This document shows positions 1-9,227 of a stretch of 64,000 nucleotides of DNA, one piece after another. The position numbers and the translations under genes were made by a program. Each line of letters opens with the position of its first letter. Within the stretch, counting starts at the first letter, position 1. Where the stretch lies: the NCBI RefSeq assembly GCF_052068095.1, contig NZ_JBQHDG010000012.1, forward strand, positions 62,001-126,000, read 5' to 3'. This stretch comes from Phytohabitans sp052068095 (GTDB lineage: Bacteria; Actinomycetota; Actinomycetes; Mycobacteriales; Micromonosporaceae). The notes beneath the pieces are model-generated. The model worked only from the letters and a program-made list of their open reading frames with translations, was not told where the DNA came from and made no database searches.

Positions 1-2
1 CG

Positions 3-39
3 CTCCGGCGCTCCCCGGTCCGGTCGGGGAGCGCCGGAG
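3..39. terminator. Hairpin terminator of a gene left of the window
   Basis: A perfect 14-bp inverted repeat (3-16 with 26-39) encloses a 9-base loop. It precedes the first gene and most likely ends transcription of a gene outside the window. There is no clear T-run, which is common for actinomycete terminators. Confidence 0.6.
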
Positions 40-99
40 ATCCCGCGCAGTCACGGCATCCCGCCAACCCCGCTGCCGACCTACGACCGAGGGACCTCC

Positions 100-882
100 A
101 TGACGCAAAACGCGGAGAAAGCCAGCCTTGGGGTGGCCCGGTCACCCGTGATCGAGGCGACCGAAGCATCCACAGTGGCCCCACCGCCACGCCCCTCGCC
201 GCCATCGATCTGGCGCCAGCCCTACCTGTGGCTCGTCGTCCTGGCCGGTGTCGTCGTCTTCAACTTCCTGTACGCCTTCCCCCGCTACTTCAGCACCGAC
301 TCGACCAACAGCCGCAGCATCCTCGACCAGGACGTCCAGATCCACTTTGGACTCCTCGTCGCCCACGTGGTCACCGGCAACATCGCGATGATCACCGTGC
401 TGTTGCAGCTGTGGGGCTGGCTGCGCCGCAACCACCCGCGCGTCCACCGGTTCAGCGGCCGCGTCTACATCTTCGCGGGCGCCCTACCATCGGCCGCGCT
501 CGGCGTTTTCGTGCTGATCCCGCTCCGTGCCGACCACCAGGGCAGCATCGGCATCGTGACGATGGGCGTCGCCTGGATCGCCACCACCATCACCGGGCTG
601 GTCATGGCCCGCAAGGGCCGCTACGCCGAGCACCAGCGGTGGATGGCCTACAGCTTCGCGCTGGCGCTGGGCACCACCTGGGGCCGCATCCTGGTCGGCC
701 TGTTCACGATCTGGCCCACGATGCCGCTCGCCGTCAGCGTGATCGTCGAGCTCGCCAACTGGCTCGGCTGGGTCGTCAATCTCCTGGTCGCCCACTGGTA
801 CATCGAGCGCCGCGCCAAGCGCCGCCACACCCCCAAGGGCGACGAGATCGTCACGTATCCCTCGCCCGCGGTGGCCCGCTAG
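100..882 (+). CDS. DUF2306-type integral membrane protein
   Basis: 260-residue polytopic membrane protein. After a 36-residue hydrophilic N-terminus rich in Pro and Ala come about six hydrophobic segments. The first begins near residue 45, the others lie between about 85 and 245, and the C-terminal tail is basic. The His-rich segments (HFGLLVAHVVTGNIAM, and HRFSGRVYIFAG near 118-129) match the DUF2306 (YozB-like) family as I know it; its biochemical role is not established. GAGGGACCTCC sits directly upstream of ATG 100. The gene is followed by a strong hairpin at 894-929, so it is a monocistronic unit at the cluster edge and may not belong to the enediyne pathway. Confidence 0.75.
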   Translation: MTQNAEKASLGVARSPVIEATEASTVAPPPRPSPPSIWRQPYLWLVVLAGVVVFNFLYAFPRYFSTDSTNSRSILDQDVQIHFGLLVAHVVTGNIAMITVLLQLWGWLRRNHPRVHRFSGRVYIFAGALPSAALGVFVLIPLRADHQGSIGIVTMGVAWIATTITGLVMARKGRYAEHQRWMAYSFALALGTTWGRILVGLFTIWPTMPLAVSVIVELANWLGWVVNLLVAHWYIERRAKRRHTPKGDEIVTYPSPAVAR

Positions 883-893
883 GCCGTCTCGCG

Positions 894-929
894 GCTCCCC
901 TCAAGCGGTGGTGGCCGCTTGGGGGGAGC
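894..929 (+). terminator. Hairpin terminator after the DUF2306 gene
   Basis: A 15-bp stem (894-908 with 915-929, including one T-G wobble) with a 6-base loop begins 12 bases after the stop codon at 882. Confidence 0.75.
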
Positions 930-1175
930 TTGCATGTTTGCCCACGTCCGCGTCTGGTCGCCGCCGCTGCTCCCGCGGCCTCACCCGTCCGCCGTTGGTC
1001 GCGATCACCCCTGCACGCAACCGGCCGGCAGGAAAAGGGGGCGTGGTGACGGGCTCGCGCCGGGCGGTGGTCGACGTTTGTCCACAATGCCCGTTCCCGG
1101 ATCAGCGATCCGAGAAAGCAACGGGGTTGTCGTCGCCGCGGGTAACCGCCACGACGGTGCGAGCGGCGCGAGATT

Positions 1176-1228
1176 CCAGATCTAGGAGAGCTAGGGCGCT
1201 ATTTCAACCCTAAGTCTCCTAGATCTGG
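1176..1228. repeat. 53-bp palindromic element, copy 1
   Basis: A perfect 14-bp inverted repeat (CCAGATCTAGGAGA at 1176-1189 against its complement at 1215-1228) encloses a 25-base loop that itself contains AGGGCGC...CCCT. The same palindrome and loop recur in inverted orientation at 25266-25318, so the element behaves like a REP/MITE-type unit inside the larger repeat. Some longer flanking identity is also shared. Confidence 0.8.
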
Positions 1229-1944
1229 AAGTCTCGCCCTTGGCTGGTGACGCTGCGTCAGGATGGCGGAGGTAGGGGCCGCGAAGACCGCCTTCGGGGC
1301 TTGTCTCGCGGACCTGGCAGTGGACGGCCGGGGGGTTCGGCGAGCGCTGCGAGCCGCCGGCCGGGAACGGTGCCCGCGGGAGCATACGGTCCGCCACTGA
1401 CCCGGACGCGGGCAAATCTGCCTTGAAACAACGCACGACGAACGGCGACCCTGACCCCGAAAGGTCTCTGACCCCACCCGTCCGCCGCTGGTCACGGTCA
1501 CCAGGTTCGTCCACAATGCCTGGTCCCGGATCGGCGATCCGGGAAAGCAACAGGTGTTTCGTCGCGGCGGGTAACCGCTGCGGCGGTGTGAGCGAATCTG
1601 GCTCTTTGGGTGGCTACGCTGCGTCAGGATGGCGGGAGGTAGGGCTCGCGAAGACCGCCTTCGGGGCTTGTTTCGCGGAGCTGGCGGTGGACGGTCGGGG
1701 GTTTCGGCGAGCGCTGCGAGCCGCCGGCCGGGAGCGGTGCCCGCGGGAAAGCACCCCAAGAAAACGCTCCGCCGCGCTCCACGTTTCCCCGGGGACCCCG
1801 CGCATACGGTCCGCCGCTGACGCGGACACGGGCAAATATGCCTCGAAGCGACGCGTGGAGCCCGACGACAGATGCGCGGTGACAGCGGAAACCATGTTTC
1901 CGCTGTCACCGCGTCCGATGCCGGCTTCCGCGGAGCCGGGGGTT

Positions 1945-3168
1945 CTAGAGTCGTCCGAAGTGGACTTGGGTGTAGAGGCGGGGGAGGGCGGTCGTCAGGA
2001 GCACCGCGAAGCCGGAGTGGCTGTGGCAGGTGGAGAGGTCGCGCCAGACGCGTTCGAGGCGCTCGTTGGCGGCCACCGAGCTCGTGCCGGCCGTGGGCTG
2101 GATGACCGCCTCGACGCCGCGCCACGCCAGCTCCGCCGCCTCGCGGCAGATCATCGCTATGCGCAGGTCCTCCTCCAGGGTGAAGGCGGCCGGGTCGCGG
2201 GTGGTCAGGTCGTGCCACTGGCGGATCGCGCTGCGGGTGATGGCCTCGGCCGCGGAGATCAAGGCCGCCGCTTGGCCGTACCAGCGCTGGTAGTCGGTGT
2301 CGTCCACGCGGAGGGTGATCGGCGGCGCCGAGGTCTTGCGGCTGGTGATGACGTCGCCGTAGGCCTCGAGCGCGCCCTGCGCGATGCCCACCCCGAGCGT
2401 CGCGCCCTCCAGGCACATCGAGCTCATCGGGGCGCCGCCGTACTGCGGATGGGCGTGCAGCGCGCGGCCTGGCGTGCCGGAGGTTACCGAGATCTCGCCC
2501 ATGTGGGTGTGTTCGAGTCCGAAGTGGTCGGGGATCTCGGCCTTGTCGAAGCGGACGCTGTGCGAACCGCTGCCCTTGAGCCCCAGCTGCTGGCCCCAGT
2601 CGTCGAGGCGGGTCCACGTGCCGCGCGGGGCCACGAAGAGCAGCGGGTGTGGTGGTGCGCCGTCCTCGCCGGTGACCATCGCGTGGCCGATGAAGTGTGT
2701 CGCGTAAGGGATGCCGGAGCAGTATCGCCAGGTGCCGTCGATGATCCAACCGCCGTCGGGGGAGCGGGTCGCCGTGCCGCCGGGAGCGATCACGGCGGGG
2801 GCGATGAAGTCGCCGTCGCGGAACAGTTCGTCCTGTGCCTTCTCCTCGAAGAGCATCGCGGAGACCAGCGAGTGGGCCGCGCCCAGGCAGAACATCCAGG
2901 CGGTCGACGGGCAGCCGCGGGCGAGGATCATCACGACGCTCAGGAACGTCTCGAAGTCGAACTCGTACCCGCCATACCGCCGCGGAACCGTGATGCGGTA
3001 GAAGCCGGCGGCGCGAAACATCTCGTGTACGTCCTCGGCGTAGAACGTCTCGCGTTCCACTTCGGACGCTCGCGCGAGCAGCCGGGGCACCATCGCCTCG
3101 GCGCGGGCGATCAGGTCGGCCGGGCGCAGGTCCGGCTCGGGGACCGGAGGAAACCCCGGGTCGCTCAT
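1945..3168 (-). CDS. Acyl-CoA dehydrogenase-fold flavin monooxygenase (HsaA/group D type)
   Basis: 407 residues from ATG 3168, with GAGGAG just upstream and 13 bases after the methyltransferase stop; an upstream in-frame ATG would overlap that gene. The protein has the acyl-CoA dehydrogenase layout: helical N-domain with the VPRRYGGYEFDFETF block (near residues 60-75), a beta-domain with WIIDGTWRYCSG, and a C-terminal helical domain. It lacks an obvious acyl-CoA base and resembles the FADH2-dependent aromatic hydroxylases (HsaA type) that reuse this fold. The likely role is hydroxylation or oxidation of an aromatic or polyketide intermediate. A second member of this family is at 30185-31366. 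The substrate is unknown. The gene is the last of a three-gene leftward operon. Confidence 0.75.
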   Translation of the reverse strand: MSDPGFPPVPEPDLRPADLIARAEAMVPRLLARASEVERETFYAEDVHEMFRAAGFYRITVPRRYGGYEFDFETFLSVVMILARGCPSTAWMFCLGAAHSLVSAMLFEEKAQDELFRDGDFIAPAVIAPGGTATRSPDGGWIIDGTWRYCSGIPYATHFIGHAMVTGEDGAPPHPLLFVAPRGTWTRLDDWGQQLGLKGSGSHSVRFDKAEIPDHFGLEHTHMGEISVTSGTPGRALHAHPQYGGAPMSSMCLEGATLGVGIAQGALEAYGDVITSRKTSAPPITLRVDDTDYQRWYGQAAALISAAEAITRSAIRQWHDLTTRDPAAFTLEEDLRIAMICREAAELAWRGVEAVIQPTAGTSSVAANERLERVWRDLSTCHSHSGFAVLLTTALPRLYTQVHFGRL

Positions 3169-3181
3169 GCGTCTCTCCTCA

Positions 3182-4006
3182 TCAGCGCGGCTTGCCGGCG
3201 GTGATGACGGCATAGCCGACAGTTCCCGCGCCGGCGTCGAAGTAGTAACCGAGGGCGTTCTTCAGCTCGTCGACCGCGCCGTCGCCGAACATTTCCGTCA
3301 GCTTGGCCCGCTGGGCTTCCGCCTCGGCCACGTACTTCGGTCCCTTGCCGAACACCCGGGGACCGCATTCCAGGTACTCGTGGAACTCGAAGCCGGCGGC
3401 GGTCAGCGCGTCGACCCACTCGGCGGGGGAGAAGAGGAACCGCGCGTTGAACGTGGCGGCGAACGACGCCGCGTCCTCCGGGGTCATCTTCCAGCGGGTG
3501 GTCTCGGTCAGCGACAGCCGCCCGCCGGGCCGCAGCACGCGGAGCAGCCCGCGCAGCACGGTGTCGAGGTCGTCGGCGTAGAGCAGGGTCTCCATGGCGA
3601 CGACCGCGTCGAACGACCCGTCGGGGACGTCGAGCTTGTTCCAGTCGCCGTGCCGGAACGTGACCACTTCGGTGAGGCCCGCGTCGGCCGCGCGCTTGGT
3701 GGCCTCGGCGACCTGCACCGTGCTGATGTTGATGCCGGTCACCGTGACGCCGTAGTCGCGGGCCAGCTCCAGCGCGGGCGTGCCGAGACCGCAGCCGATG
3801 TCGAGCACCCGCTGGCCCGGCCGCAGGCCGAGCGAGTCGCCGACCCGGCGGGTGATCCGCTGCGACGCCTCCCGCATCGACGCCTCGTCGGCCTCGTCGT
3901 ACCAGTAAGCGAGGTGGACCTGACCGTCGTTGAACGCGTTCGACATGGGCGTCGACTCGTCGTACATCGCCGCGATGTCGACCGGCGCGGCCGTGGTGTT
4001 CTCCAT
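3182..4006 (-). CDS. Class I SAM-dependent methyltransferase (UbiE/sterol-type)
   Basis: 274 residues. Motif I is LDIGCGLGTPALELA (near 95-109), followed by the acidic post-I strand and a motif-II-like FDAVVAMETLLYADD with LRPGGRLSLTET. The N-terminus (AMYDESTPMSNAF...GQVHLAYWYDE) is typical of small-molecule O- or C-methyltransferases in polyketide and macrolide clusters, such as the Rif-Orf14/geranyl-type group. It lies in an operon between the zinc-ribbon methyltransferase upstream and the flavin monooxygenase downstream, with a 13-base gap to the latter. The acceptor cannot be read from sequence; an aromatic hydroxyl or a core hydroxyl is plausible. The cluster's own SAM synthetase suits several such enzymes. 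Confidence 0.85.
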   Translation of the reverse strand: MENTTAAPVDIAAMYDESTPMSNAFNDGQVHLAYWYDEADEASMREASQRITRRVGDSLGLRPGQRVLDIGCGLGTPALELARDYGVTVTGINISTVQVAEATKRAADAGLTEVVTFRHGDWNKLDVPDGSFDAVVAMETLLYADDLDTVLRGLLRVLRPGGRLSLTETTRWKMTPEDAASFAATFNARFLFSPAEWVDALTAAGFEFHEYLECGPRVFGKGPKYVAEAEAQRAKLTEMFGDGAVDELKNALGYYFDAGAGTVGYAVITAGKPR

Positions 4007-4064
4007 CTCTCCCCTTCTGTTGTCAGGCGGCCGGTCTCCGGACCGGGCGCTCAGGCGGCCGGTC

Positions 4065-5606
4065 TCACGACCGGCGTTCGGCGGTGATGAAGACGAAGGT
4101 GCCCGGGTAGGACTCGTCGGTGATCTCCAAGCCGGCGTCGTCGAGCCAGCGCTTGATCTCGTCGACCTCGAAGAGCACGAAGCCGTCGGGGCGGGCCGGG
4201 AAATGGTGGGACCGCTGGAAGTAGCGGTAGACCGGCGAGTCGTCCCAGCGGAACGTCATCAGCGTGAGCACCCCGCCGGCGCGCAGGCACCGGCCGATCT
4301 CGGCGAGGGCCTTGCCGGCGTCGGGCACGGCCTGGAGCGCGTTCCAGAAGTTGACCGCGTCGAGGCTGGCGTCGGGGAACGGCAGGTCGAGCGCGTCGCC
4401 GCGGACCGCCGGCACCTCGGTCAGCCGGCTGCGCAGGTCGTAGAGCATCGCCTCGTTGAGGTCGAGGGCGAGCACGCGCTCGGTGCCGACGGCCTCGCAG
4501 ACCACGGACGTCCAGCGCCCGGCGGCCGCGGCCAGGTCGAGCACGGTGCCGCCGCGGTGCCGCAGGTGGGCGGCGATGTACTCGTCCTCGTCGGTCGGCT
4601 TGACCTCGCCGGACCAGTTGCGGCCCATGATGCGCAGGAAGTTGGGGCGCATGCCCTGCTCGTAGTGGAAGCCGATGCCACTCAGCACGGCCGCGTTCTG
4701 GAGCACGTCGTCCGCGGCGTCGTCCGCGGCGTCGCTCTTTCCGGCGCCCGCCCGGATCCGCCGGGACAAGTCGAGGACGCCGTGCGTGATGCCGTACGCC
4801 GCGGCGCAGTCCCGGCACGTCGCGCGCCGCGTCTCGAACGCGAGCGGCCCGCGGCACACCGGGCACTTGAGGGTGCTCGCGTGGCGGGCGAACGCGGCCG
4901 GATCGAGGTCACGCGGGTCGGTCTCGACCGTGGAGTTGTGCGGGCTGGGATCGGCGACCGCCACCGGCCGGCCGTTGTCCTGCGCCCACAGCGCCTTGGC
5001 GCCCATCGTCGCCAGCACCGAGCGGGTGTCGCCGTCCCAGGTCTTGCGGACCTGCGCGGGGGCCAGCGTGCTGATCCACCGGCGGTCGAAGTCGCGCTCC
5101 GCCTCGCTGATGTCCCACTCCGCCGGCGAGGGCCAGGCCCGTCCGATGTCCGGGTCGGCCTCGTCGAGGGTGTCGAGGGCTCGTTCCAGCCGGGTGCGGT
5201 CGGGCGCGCCGAGCGCGAGGTGGCGGGTGGCGTCGAGGATCCGGGCCCGGTCGGCCGGGAAGTGCGCGACAAGGTAGAGCAGGGCGAGGGTGAGCGGCGC
5301 GTCCGGCTCGGTGGCGGCGCGTAGCAGCGTGAGGTAGCGGTCGAGCCCGGCGGCGACCGCCGTGCCCAGCGGGCCGCCGGTCTCGGGGTGCTCGGACTCG
5401 GCGAGCAGGCCGAGCAGCACCAGCAGGTATCCGCGCCGGTCGCCGCCGGCGTCGTCGACGGCACGGATCACCGCCGGCACGGCCGCGGCGGCGCCGGGCC
5501 GGGCCGCGCCGTCCGCCCAGAGCGCGTCGACGAGGTCGTGGAAGGCGGCACGCAGCTGTGCCGTCGGGGCGCTCGCGTAGGCACTGAGTAGCTCGGTTTC
5601 GGTCAT
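4065..5606 (-). CDS. Methyltransferase with N-terminal helical domain and zinc-ribbon-like knuckle
   Basis: 513 residues from ATG 5606. Residues 1 to about 210 are a helical region of unknown family. Next, around residues 265-295, comes a four-Cys knuckle (CPVC...CRDC) resembling the Trm112-like element seen before some methyltransferase domains. A Rossmann methyltransferase fold follows (VLDLAAAAGRWTSVVCEAVG; LRAGGVLTLMTFRWDD). It heads the leftward operon, 58 bases before the next methyltransferase, and is divergent from the acyltransferase gene. The three-part arrangement is unusual; I do not recognise an exact characterised homologue. The methyl acceptor is unknown. Confidence 0.7.
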   Translation of the reverse strand: MTETELLSAYASAPTAQLRAAFHDLVDALWADGAARPGAAAAVPAVIRAVDDAGGDRRGYLLVLLGLLAESEHPETGGPLGTAVAAGLDRYLTLLRAATEPDAPLTLALLYLVAHFPADRARILDATRHLALGAPDRTRLERALDTLDEADPDIGRAWPSPAEWDISEAERDFDRRWISTLAPAQVRKTWDGDTRSVLATMGAKALWAQDNGRPVAVADPSPHNSTVETDPRDLDPAAFARHASTLKCPVCRGPLAFETRRATCRDCAAAYGITHGVLDLSRRIRAGAGKSDAADDAADDVLQNAAVLSGIGFHYEQGMRPNFLRIMGRNWSGEVKPTDEDEYIAAHLRHRGGTVLDLAAAAGRWTSVVCEAVGTERVLALDLNEAMLYDLRSRLTEVPAVRGDALDLPFPDASLDAVNFWNALQAVPDAGKALAEIGRCLRAGGVLTLMTFRWDDSPVYRYFQRSHHFPARPDGFVLFEVDEIKRWLDDAGLEITDESYPGTFVFITAERRS

Positions 5607-5849
5607 CGTCCCAGTCCCGTCTCGACCGTGTGCGGGGGGCAGCGCCGGCGCACACGTGCGACGGCGGCCTGCCCGACAGGCTTCCACCGGGCGACCGGAC
5701 CAGGCACCTCTGACGTTGCGCTACCGCGACCGGACGGGTTCCACATAGGAACGCAAGCCACCGGAATCCAGCAATCTCGAAGATGAAGCCGGTGATGATC
5801 GCCTGAAAGATACTGCCTGCCACCCACCGTCCCGTGAGGGGAGCGTGTG
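5607..5849. promoter_or_regulatory. Divergent promoter region
   Basis: About 240 bases separate the leftward methyltransferase operon from the rightward acyltransferase gene, so both promoters must lie here. I see no clear operator palindrome. Confidence 0.5.
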
Positions 5850-7217
5850 ATGACAGCAACCGAGGCGACGCACTCCGACGCCGATATTGGTACACGACAA
5901 AAGAAGCGGTACGCGCGGTACGACGGCCTTCGCGGTATCTGCGCGATTTTTGTGGTCATCTACCACATTGGGTACCAGTCCGGAATCAGCGAGCTTCCCG
6001 GACACGACGGCGTGCCGATCTTCGGCAGCCTCGTGCCCGCGTTCCGGATCTTCCTCCCACCCTTCTTCCTGCTCTCCGGCCTGCTGCTCTACCGGCCGTT
6101 CGCGCGGGCCATCATCGCGGGCACGCCGCGGCCAGCGGCCGGGCCGTTCGTCGTCGGCCGCGCGCTGCGCCTGCTGCCGGCCTTCTTCGTGCTGACGCTC
6201 GTCGTCTTGTTCACCCTCAACCGGTCCGCTGTGGACGGTGCGTGGGAGGTCATCAAGCCGTTCGTGCTGCTGCACTACTGGGCCACGCCAGACATGGCGC
6301 AGTGGTGGCCGGGCATGGAGCACACCTGGACCGTCCCGGTCGAGATGTCCTACTACGTCGCCCTGCCGATCCTGGCCTGGCTGATCCACCGCAACGCCCG
6401 CAAGGCGACCGATCCGGCCACCCGCGCCCGGCGCATCATCGTGCCGTTCTCCGTCATGGTGCTCGTGGGCGTCGCGTGGACGTTCTTCTGCTACCTGCCG
6501 TCGCAGGCCGCGCACAGCTACTACTGGGTCTTCTGGCCCCTCGGCTACGCCGGCTTCTTCGCCGCCGGCATGGTGCTCGCGACCATCTCCGCGTACCGCG
6601 ACGTGACCGGCGTGGTGCCGGCCTTCCACCGCGCGGTCGCCCGGCACCCGCTGGCGTGGTGGCTCGGTGCGCTCGCCGCGCTGCTGCTGTACATCCCCAA
6701 GCCGTTCGCGCCGCAGGTCGTCGTCGGCACCTGGCCCGCGCTGACCCAACACATGATCGAGTACGTCCTGTTCTTCGCGTTCGGGGTCTTCGCGGTCGTG
6801 CCGCTGACCGTGCCCGAGGTGCGGTCGCGGTTCATGGACGTGGTGCTGACCAACCCGCCGATCCGGTACATCGGGCGCCTGTCCTACGGCGTCTATCTCT
6901 GGAACGTGCCGGTCATGTACTACTACTTCCAGTACGGCACCATCTTCGGCAGCGAGCCGCTGGGCCTCAACGACGTCCGCTCCACGCTGCCGTTCGGTGA
7001 GTTCTGGGCCTTCGTCCTCTATGTCTTCGCCGGCACCGCCCTCTTCACCGTGGCCAGCTGGTACCTGGTCGAGCGGCCCGCGCTGCGCCTGCGCCGCCTG
7101 TTCGGCGCGCCGAAGTCGGCGCTCGAGCTCGACTACGCCAAGGAGCCGGCGGGCCGGCCGGAGCCGGTCAGTCCCGCACCGGTCCACAACGAGCCGCACC
7201 GGAGCGCGGGCCGATGA
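5850..7217 (+). CDS. Membrane acyltransferase, acyltransferase-3 (OafA-like) family
   Basis: 455 residues from ATG 5850, with GAGGGGAG six bases upstream; a GTG immediately before it is an alternative. The N-terminal RYDGLRGICAIFVVIYHIG is the family signature with its conserved His, followed by FFLLSGLLLYRPFARA and about ten membrane helices. HTWTVPVEMSYYVALP corresponds to the family's HTWSLxxEExFY block. These enzymes move acyl groups from CoA or a membrane-exposed donor onto sugars, peptides or macrolides. The gene overlaps the downstream secreted-protein gene by four bases (ATGA). It could acylate the natural product or a cell-surface glycan; sequence does not decide. Confidence 0.85.
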   Translation: MTATEATHSDADIGTRQKKRYARYDGLRGICAIFVVIYHIGYQSGISELPGHDGVPIFGSLVPAFRIFLPPFFLLSGLLLYRPFARAIIAGTPRPAAGPFVVGRALRLLPAFFVLTLVVLFTLNRSAVDGAWEVIKPFVLLHYWATPDMAQWWPGMEHTWTVPVEMSYYVALPILAWLIHRNARKATDPATRARRIIVPFSVMVLVGVAWTFFCYLPSQAAHSYYWVFWPLGYAGFFAAGMVLATISAYRDVTGVVPAFHRAVARHPLAWWLGALAALLLYIPKPFAPQVVVGTWPALTQHMIEYVLFFAFGVFAVVPLTVPEVRSRFMDVVLTNPPIRYIGRLSYGVYLWNVPVMYYYFQYGTIFGSEPLGLNDVRSTLPFGEFWAFVLYVFAGTALFTVASWYLVERPALRLRRLFGAPKSALELDYAKEPAGRPEPVSPAPVHNEPHRSAGR

Positions 7218-9082
7218 AGCGACTGAAATCGGGCCTCGCCGTGGCGTTCGCCCTCGCCCTGCTCGGCCCCGCGTCCGGGTCACCCGCGTCCGCGGCACCC
7301 GCACCCGCCGGGCCCGCACCGGTGGCCGTCCGAGCCGGGACCGTAACGCTTGTCACCGGCGACAAGGTGGCGCTCGACCGCGACCGCGTCGTGGCCATCA
7401 CGCCGGCCGCCGGCCGCGCGGGCATGCCGTTCCGCCAGTACCGCACGGGCGGCGAGCTGTACGTCGTGCCGGCCGACAAGACCGGGGCGGTCGCGTCGGG
7501 CCGGGTCGACCGGCGCCTCTTCGCCGTCTCCGCGCTGTCCCGCGCGGGCGTCACCGACGCGCGTACGGCCCGGCTGCCCGCCGCACCCGCCGCCCGGCAG
7601 CAGGCGGTGGCGGACGGCTTCTCGGTCACGCTGAGCTTCCTCGACCGGCGGGGCAACCCGACGCCCAACTATTTCGTCAGCCTGTTCGACGTCGCCACCG
7701 GCCAGGAGTACAGCGGGTACGACGAGTCCGGCACCGCCACGGTCACGGTGCCCGCCGGGCATTACTACCTGGAGGCCGGGGTCAGCGGCGACAGCGTCAC
7801 CGACGTGGTGCCGTTCGACTTCTTCGCCGAGCCTGACGTCGCGGTGAGCGGCGACCTGGCACTCACGTTCGACAGCCGGGAGGCCAAGCCCCTCACGTTC
7901 GGGCTCGACCGGGCGGGTGCGACCGGCACGCTCGGCGTGACGCCCAGCCGCACGACCGGTGCGGGCGCCAGAGGGTCCACTGTGCACGGACCGCAGCAGG
8001 AGATCCGGGTACGCCCGTCGCGCACCACGGCCGAGGGCCAGTTCACGTTCAGCGTGGCCGCACACCTCGGCCGGCCGGACGGTAACGGCGGCTTCCTCGG
8101 TTCGCCGTACCAGTACCATCTACTGTGGAGTGCCGCCGGCGCGGTGCCGGCCGACCTGCACCGCGTCTTCCGCGACCGCGAGCTGGCCAAGGTGCGCAAC
8201 GTCATCGCGGCGCAGGTGCCCGGCGCGATCGACCGCAAGCTCTACTCGGCCTACGTGCAGCCGCCGGCGACCGTCGTCGAGCTGACCTCGCCCGGTGCCG
8301 CCTTCTTCGAAGACGTGTACGAGCTGGACGCCGACAACAACCTCAACTGGCAGATCGCCGACCTGCCCCGGGCCGCCGGTGCCGCCGGCAGCGTCCGCAC
8401 CGAGAAGTGGAACCTCGGACCGTTCGGGCCGGCGTTCGCCACCAGCCCGCAGCTGCCGGTGGTGTGGTGCGGCCGCTTCGGCGACCAGATGAACTTCGAG
8501 ATCCCGCATTTCTCCGACCAAAACCCCGACCACTTCGGCTTCTCCCGGACGATCGCCGAGGAGATGCGGATGTTCCGCAACGGGCAGCCGCTCATTTCCC
8601 AGGACTCCGAGTTTGGCATCTTCACGGTGCCGCCGGCGACCGCCACCTATCGACTGGAAACCCGGTCCACCCGGAGCACCTCGCCATTTTCCACCGAGGT
8701 GCGCGGCGCCTGGACGTTCCGTTCCGGCCATGTGGCGGGCGGCCCGGCCAATGAGGTCGCATTGCCGATGGCGGCGCTGCGGTTCGCGCCCGCGCTCGAC
8801 GAGCTCAACAGGGCGCCGGCCGGAAAGCGTTTCAAAATACCGCTCTACCTTCAGCCACAGCAGGGCGCCGTCATGGGCGAATGGGGCGGCGTGACGGTCG
8901 ACGCCTCGTACGACGACGGCGTGACCTGGCACGCGGCTCCCGTGGTGAAGACCGCGACCGGCTTCACCGCTACCGTCAGCCATCCAGCGGCCACCGGATT
9001 CGTGTCGTTGCGCGCCAGTGCGACCGACACGTTGGGTAACAAGACCGAGCTGACGATTATCCACGCCTATCTATTGCGGTAG
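7214..9082 (+). CDS. Secreted protein resembling subtilase flanking domains but lacking a protease domain
   Basis: 622 residues. A Sec signal peptide (MKRLKSGLAVAFALALLGP, processing near ASA-AP) is followed by VTLVTGDKVALDRDRV...YVVPADKTGAV...GRVDRRLFAVSAL. This is the pattern I know from the N-terminal propeptide region of large actinobacterial S8 proteases. The C-terminal VSLRASATDTLGNKTEL also matches their tail. Between them there is no Asp/His/Ser subtilisin triad (no HGTHVAG or GTSMAxP); the middle looks like beta-sandwich repeats (FVSLFDVATGQEYSGYDESG and later). Coupled by ATGA to the acyltransferase gene and followed by a hairpin. Its function is unknown; binding or scaffolding outside the cell is more likely than proteolysis. 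Confidence 0.7.
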   Translation: MKRLKSGLAVAFALALLGPASGSPASAAPAPAGPAPVAVRAGTVTLVTGDKVALDRDRVVAITPAAGRAGMPFRQYRTGGELYVVPADKTGAVASGRVDRRLFAVSALSRAGVTDARTARLPAAPAARQQAVADGFSVTLSFLDRRGNPTPNYFVSLFDVATGQEYSGYDESGTATVTVPAGHYYLEAGVSGDSVTDVVPFDFFAEPDVAVSGDLALTFDSREAKPLTFGLDRAGATGTLGVTPSRTTGAGARGSTVHGPQQEIRVRPSRTTAEGQFTFSVAAHLGRPDGNGGFLGSPYQYHLLWSAAGAVPADLHRVFRDRELAKVRNVIAAQVPGAIDRKLYSAYVQPPATVVELTSPGAAFFEDVYELDADNNLNWQIADLPRAAGAAGSVRTEKWNLGPFGPAFATSPQLPVVWCGRFGDQMNFEIPHFSDQNPDHFGFSRTIAEEMRMFRNGQPLISQDSEFGIFTVPPATATYRLETRSTRSTSPFSTEVRGAWTFRSGHVAGGPANEVALPMAALRFAPALDELNRAPAGKRFKIPLYLQPQQGAVMGEWGGVTVDASYDDGVTWHAAPVVKTATGFTATVSHPAATGFVSLRASATDTLGNKTELTIIHAYLLR

Positions 9083-9147
9083 GAGTGCGAAAGTCGGCCC
9101 CGCATTCTCGAAGATGGCACGGCTTTCAGGGGCTGTGACGATGAGAT

Positions 9148-9191
9148 GTGGTCCCGGGAATCAATTCTGACTGTCGATTTCCCGGGACCAC
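9148..9191. terminator. Strong hairpin between the secreted-protein gene and the PKS
   Basis: The arms 9148-9162 and 9176-9191 pair over 15 bp with one bulged base around a 13-base loop (core GGTCCCGGGAA). There is no T-run. It lies 66 bases after one stop and 37 before the PKS start, so it may be a terminator or a control element for the PKS operon. Confidence 0.6.
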
Positions 9192-9227
9192 TCGATTCGG
9201 CTGGACCCGAGAGGGGCGAGTGGCTGC

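Larger units (their letters stand above)
883..1944. repeat. Gene-free 1.06-kb gap made of dispersed and tandem intergenic repeats
   Basis: No open frame here has convincing protein character. The stretch holds copy A (964-1233) and partial copy B (1471-1594) of a repeat whose third copy lies inverted at 25266-25490. It also holds a direct duplication: 1250-1432 is repeated at 1615-1853, the second copy carrying about 60 extra bases near 1747-1803. Shared landmarks are TCCACAATGCC followed by GGAAAGCAAC, the block around CCGCCTTCGGGGCTTG, and GCATACGGTCCGCC. Confidence 0.8.

Noticed and set aside
1423..3204. 593-residue plus-strand frame over the left gap and flavin monooxygenase
   Set aside because: It covers repeat DNA and the antisense of a clear flavoprotein; composition is typical of a shadow frame.
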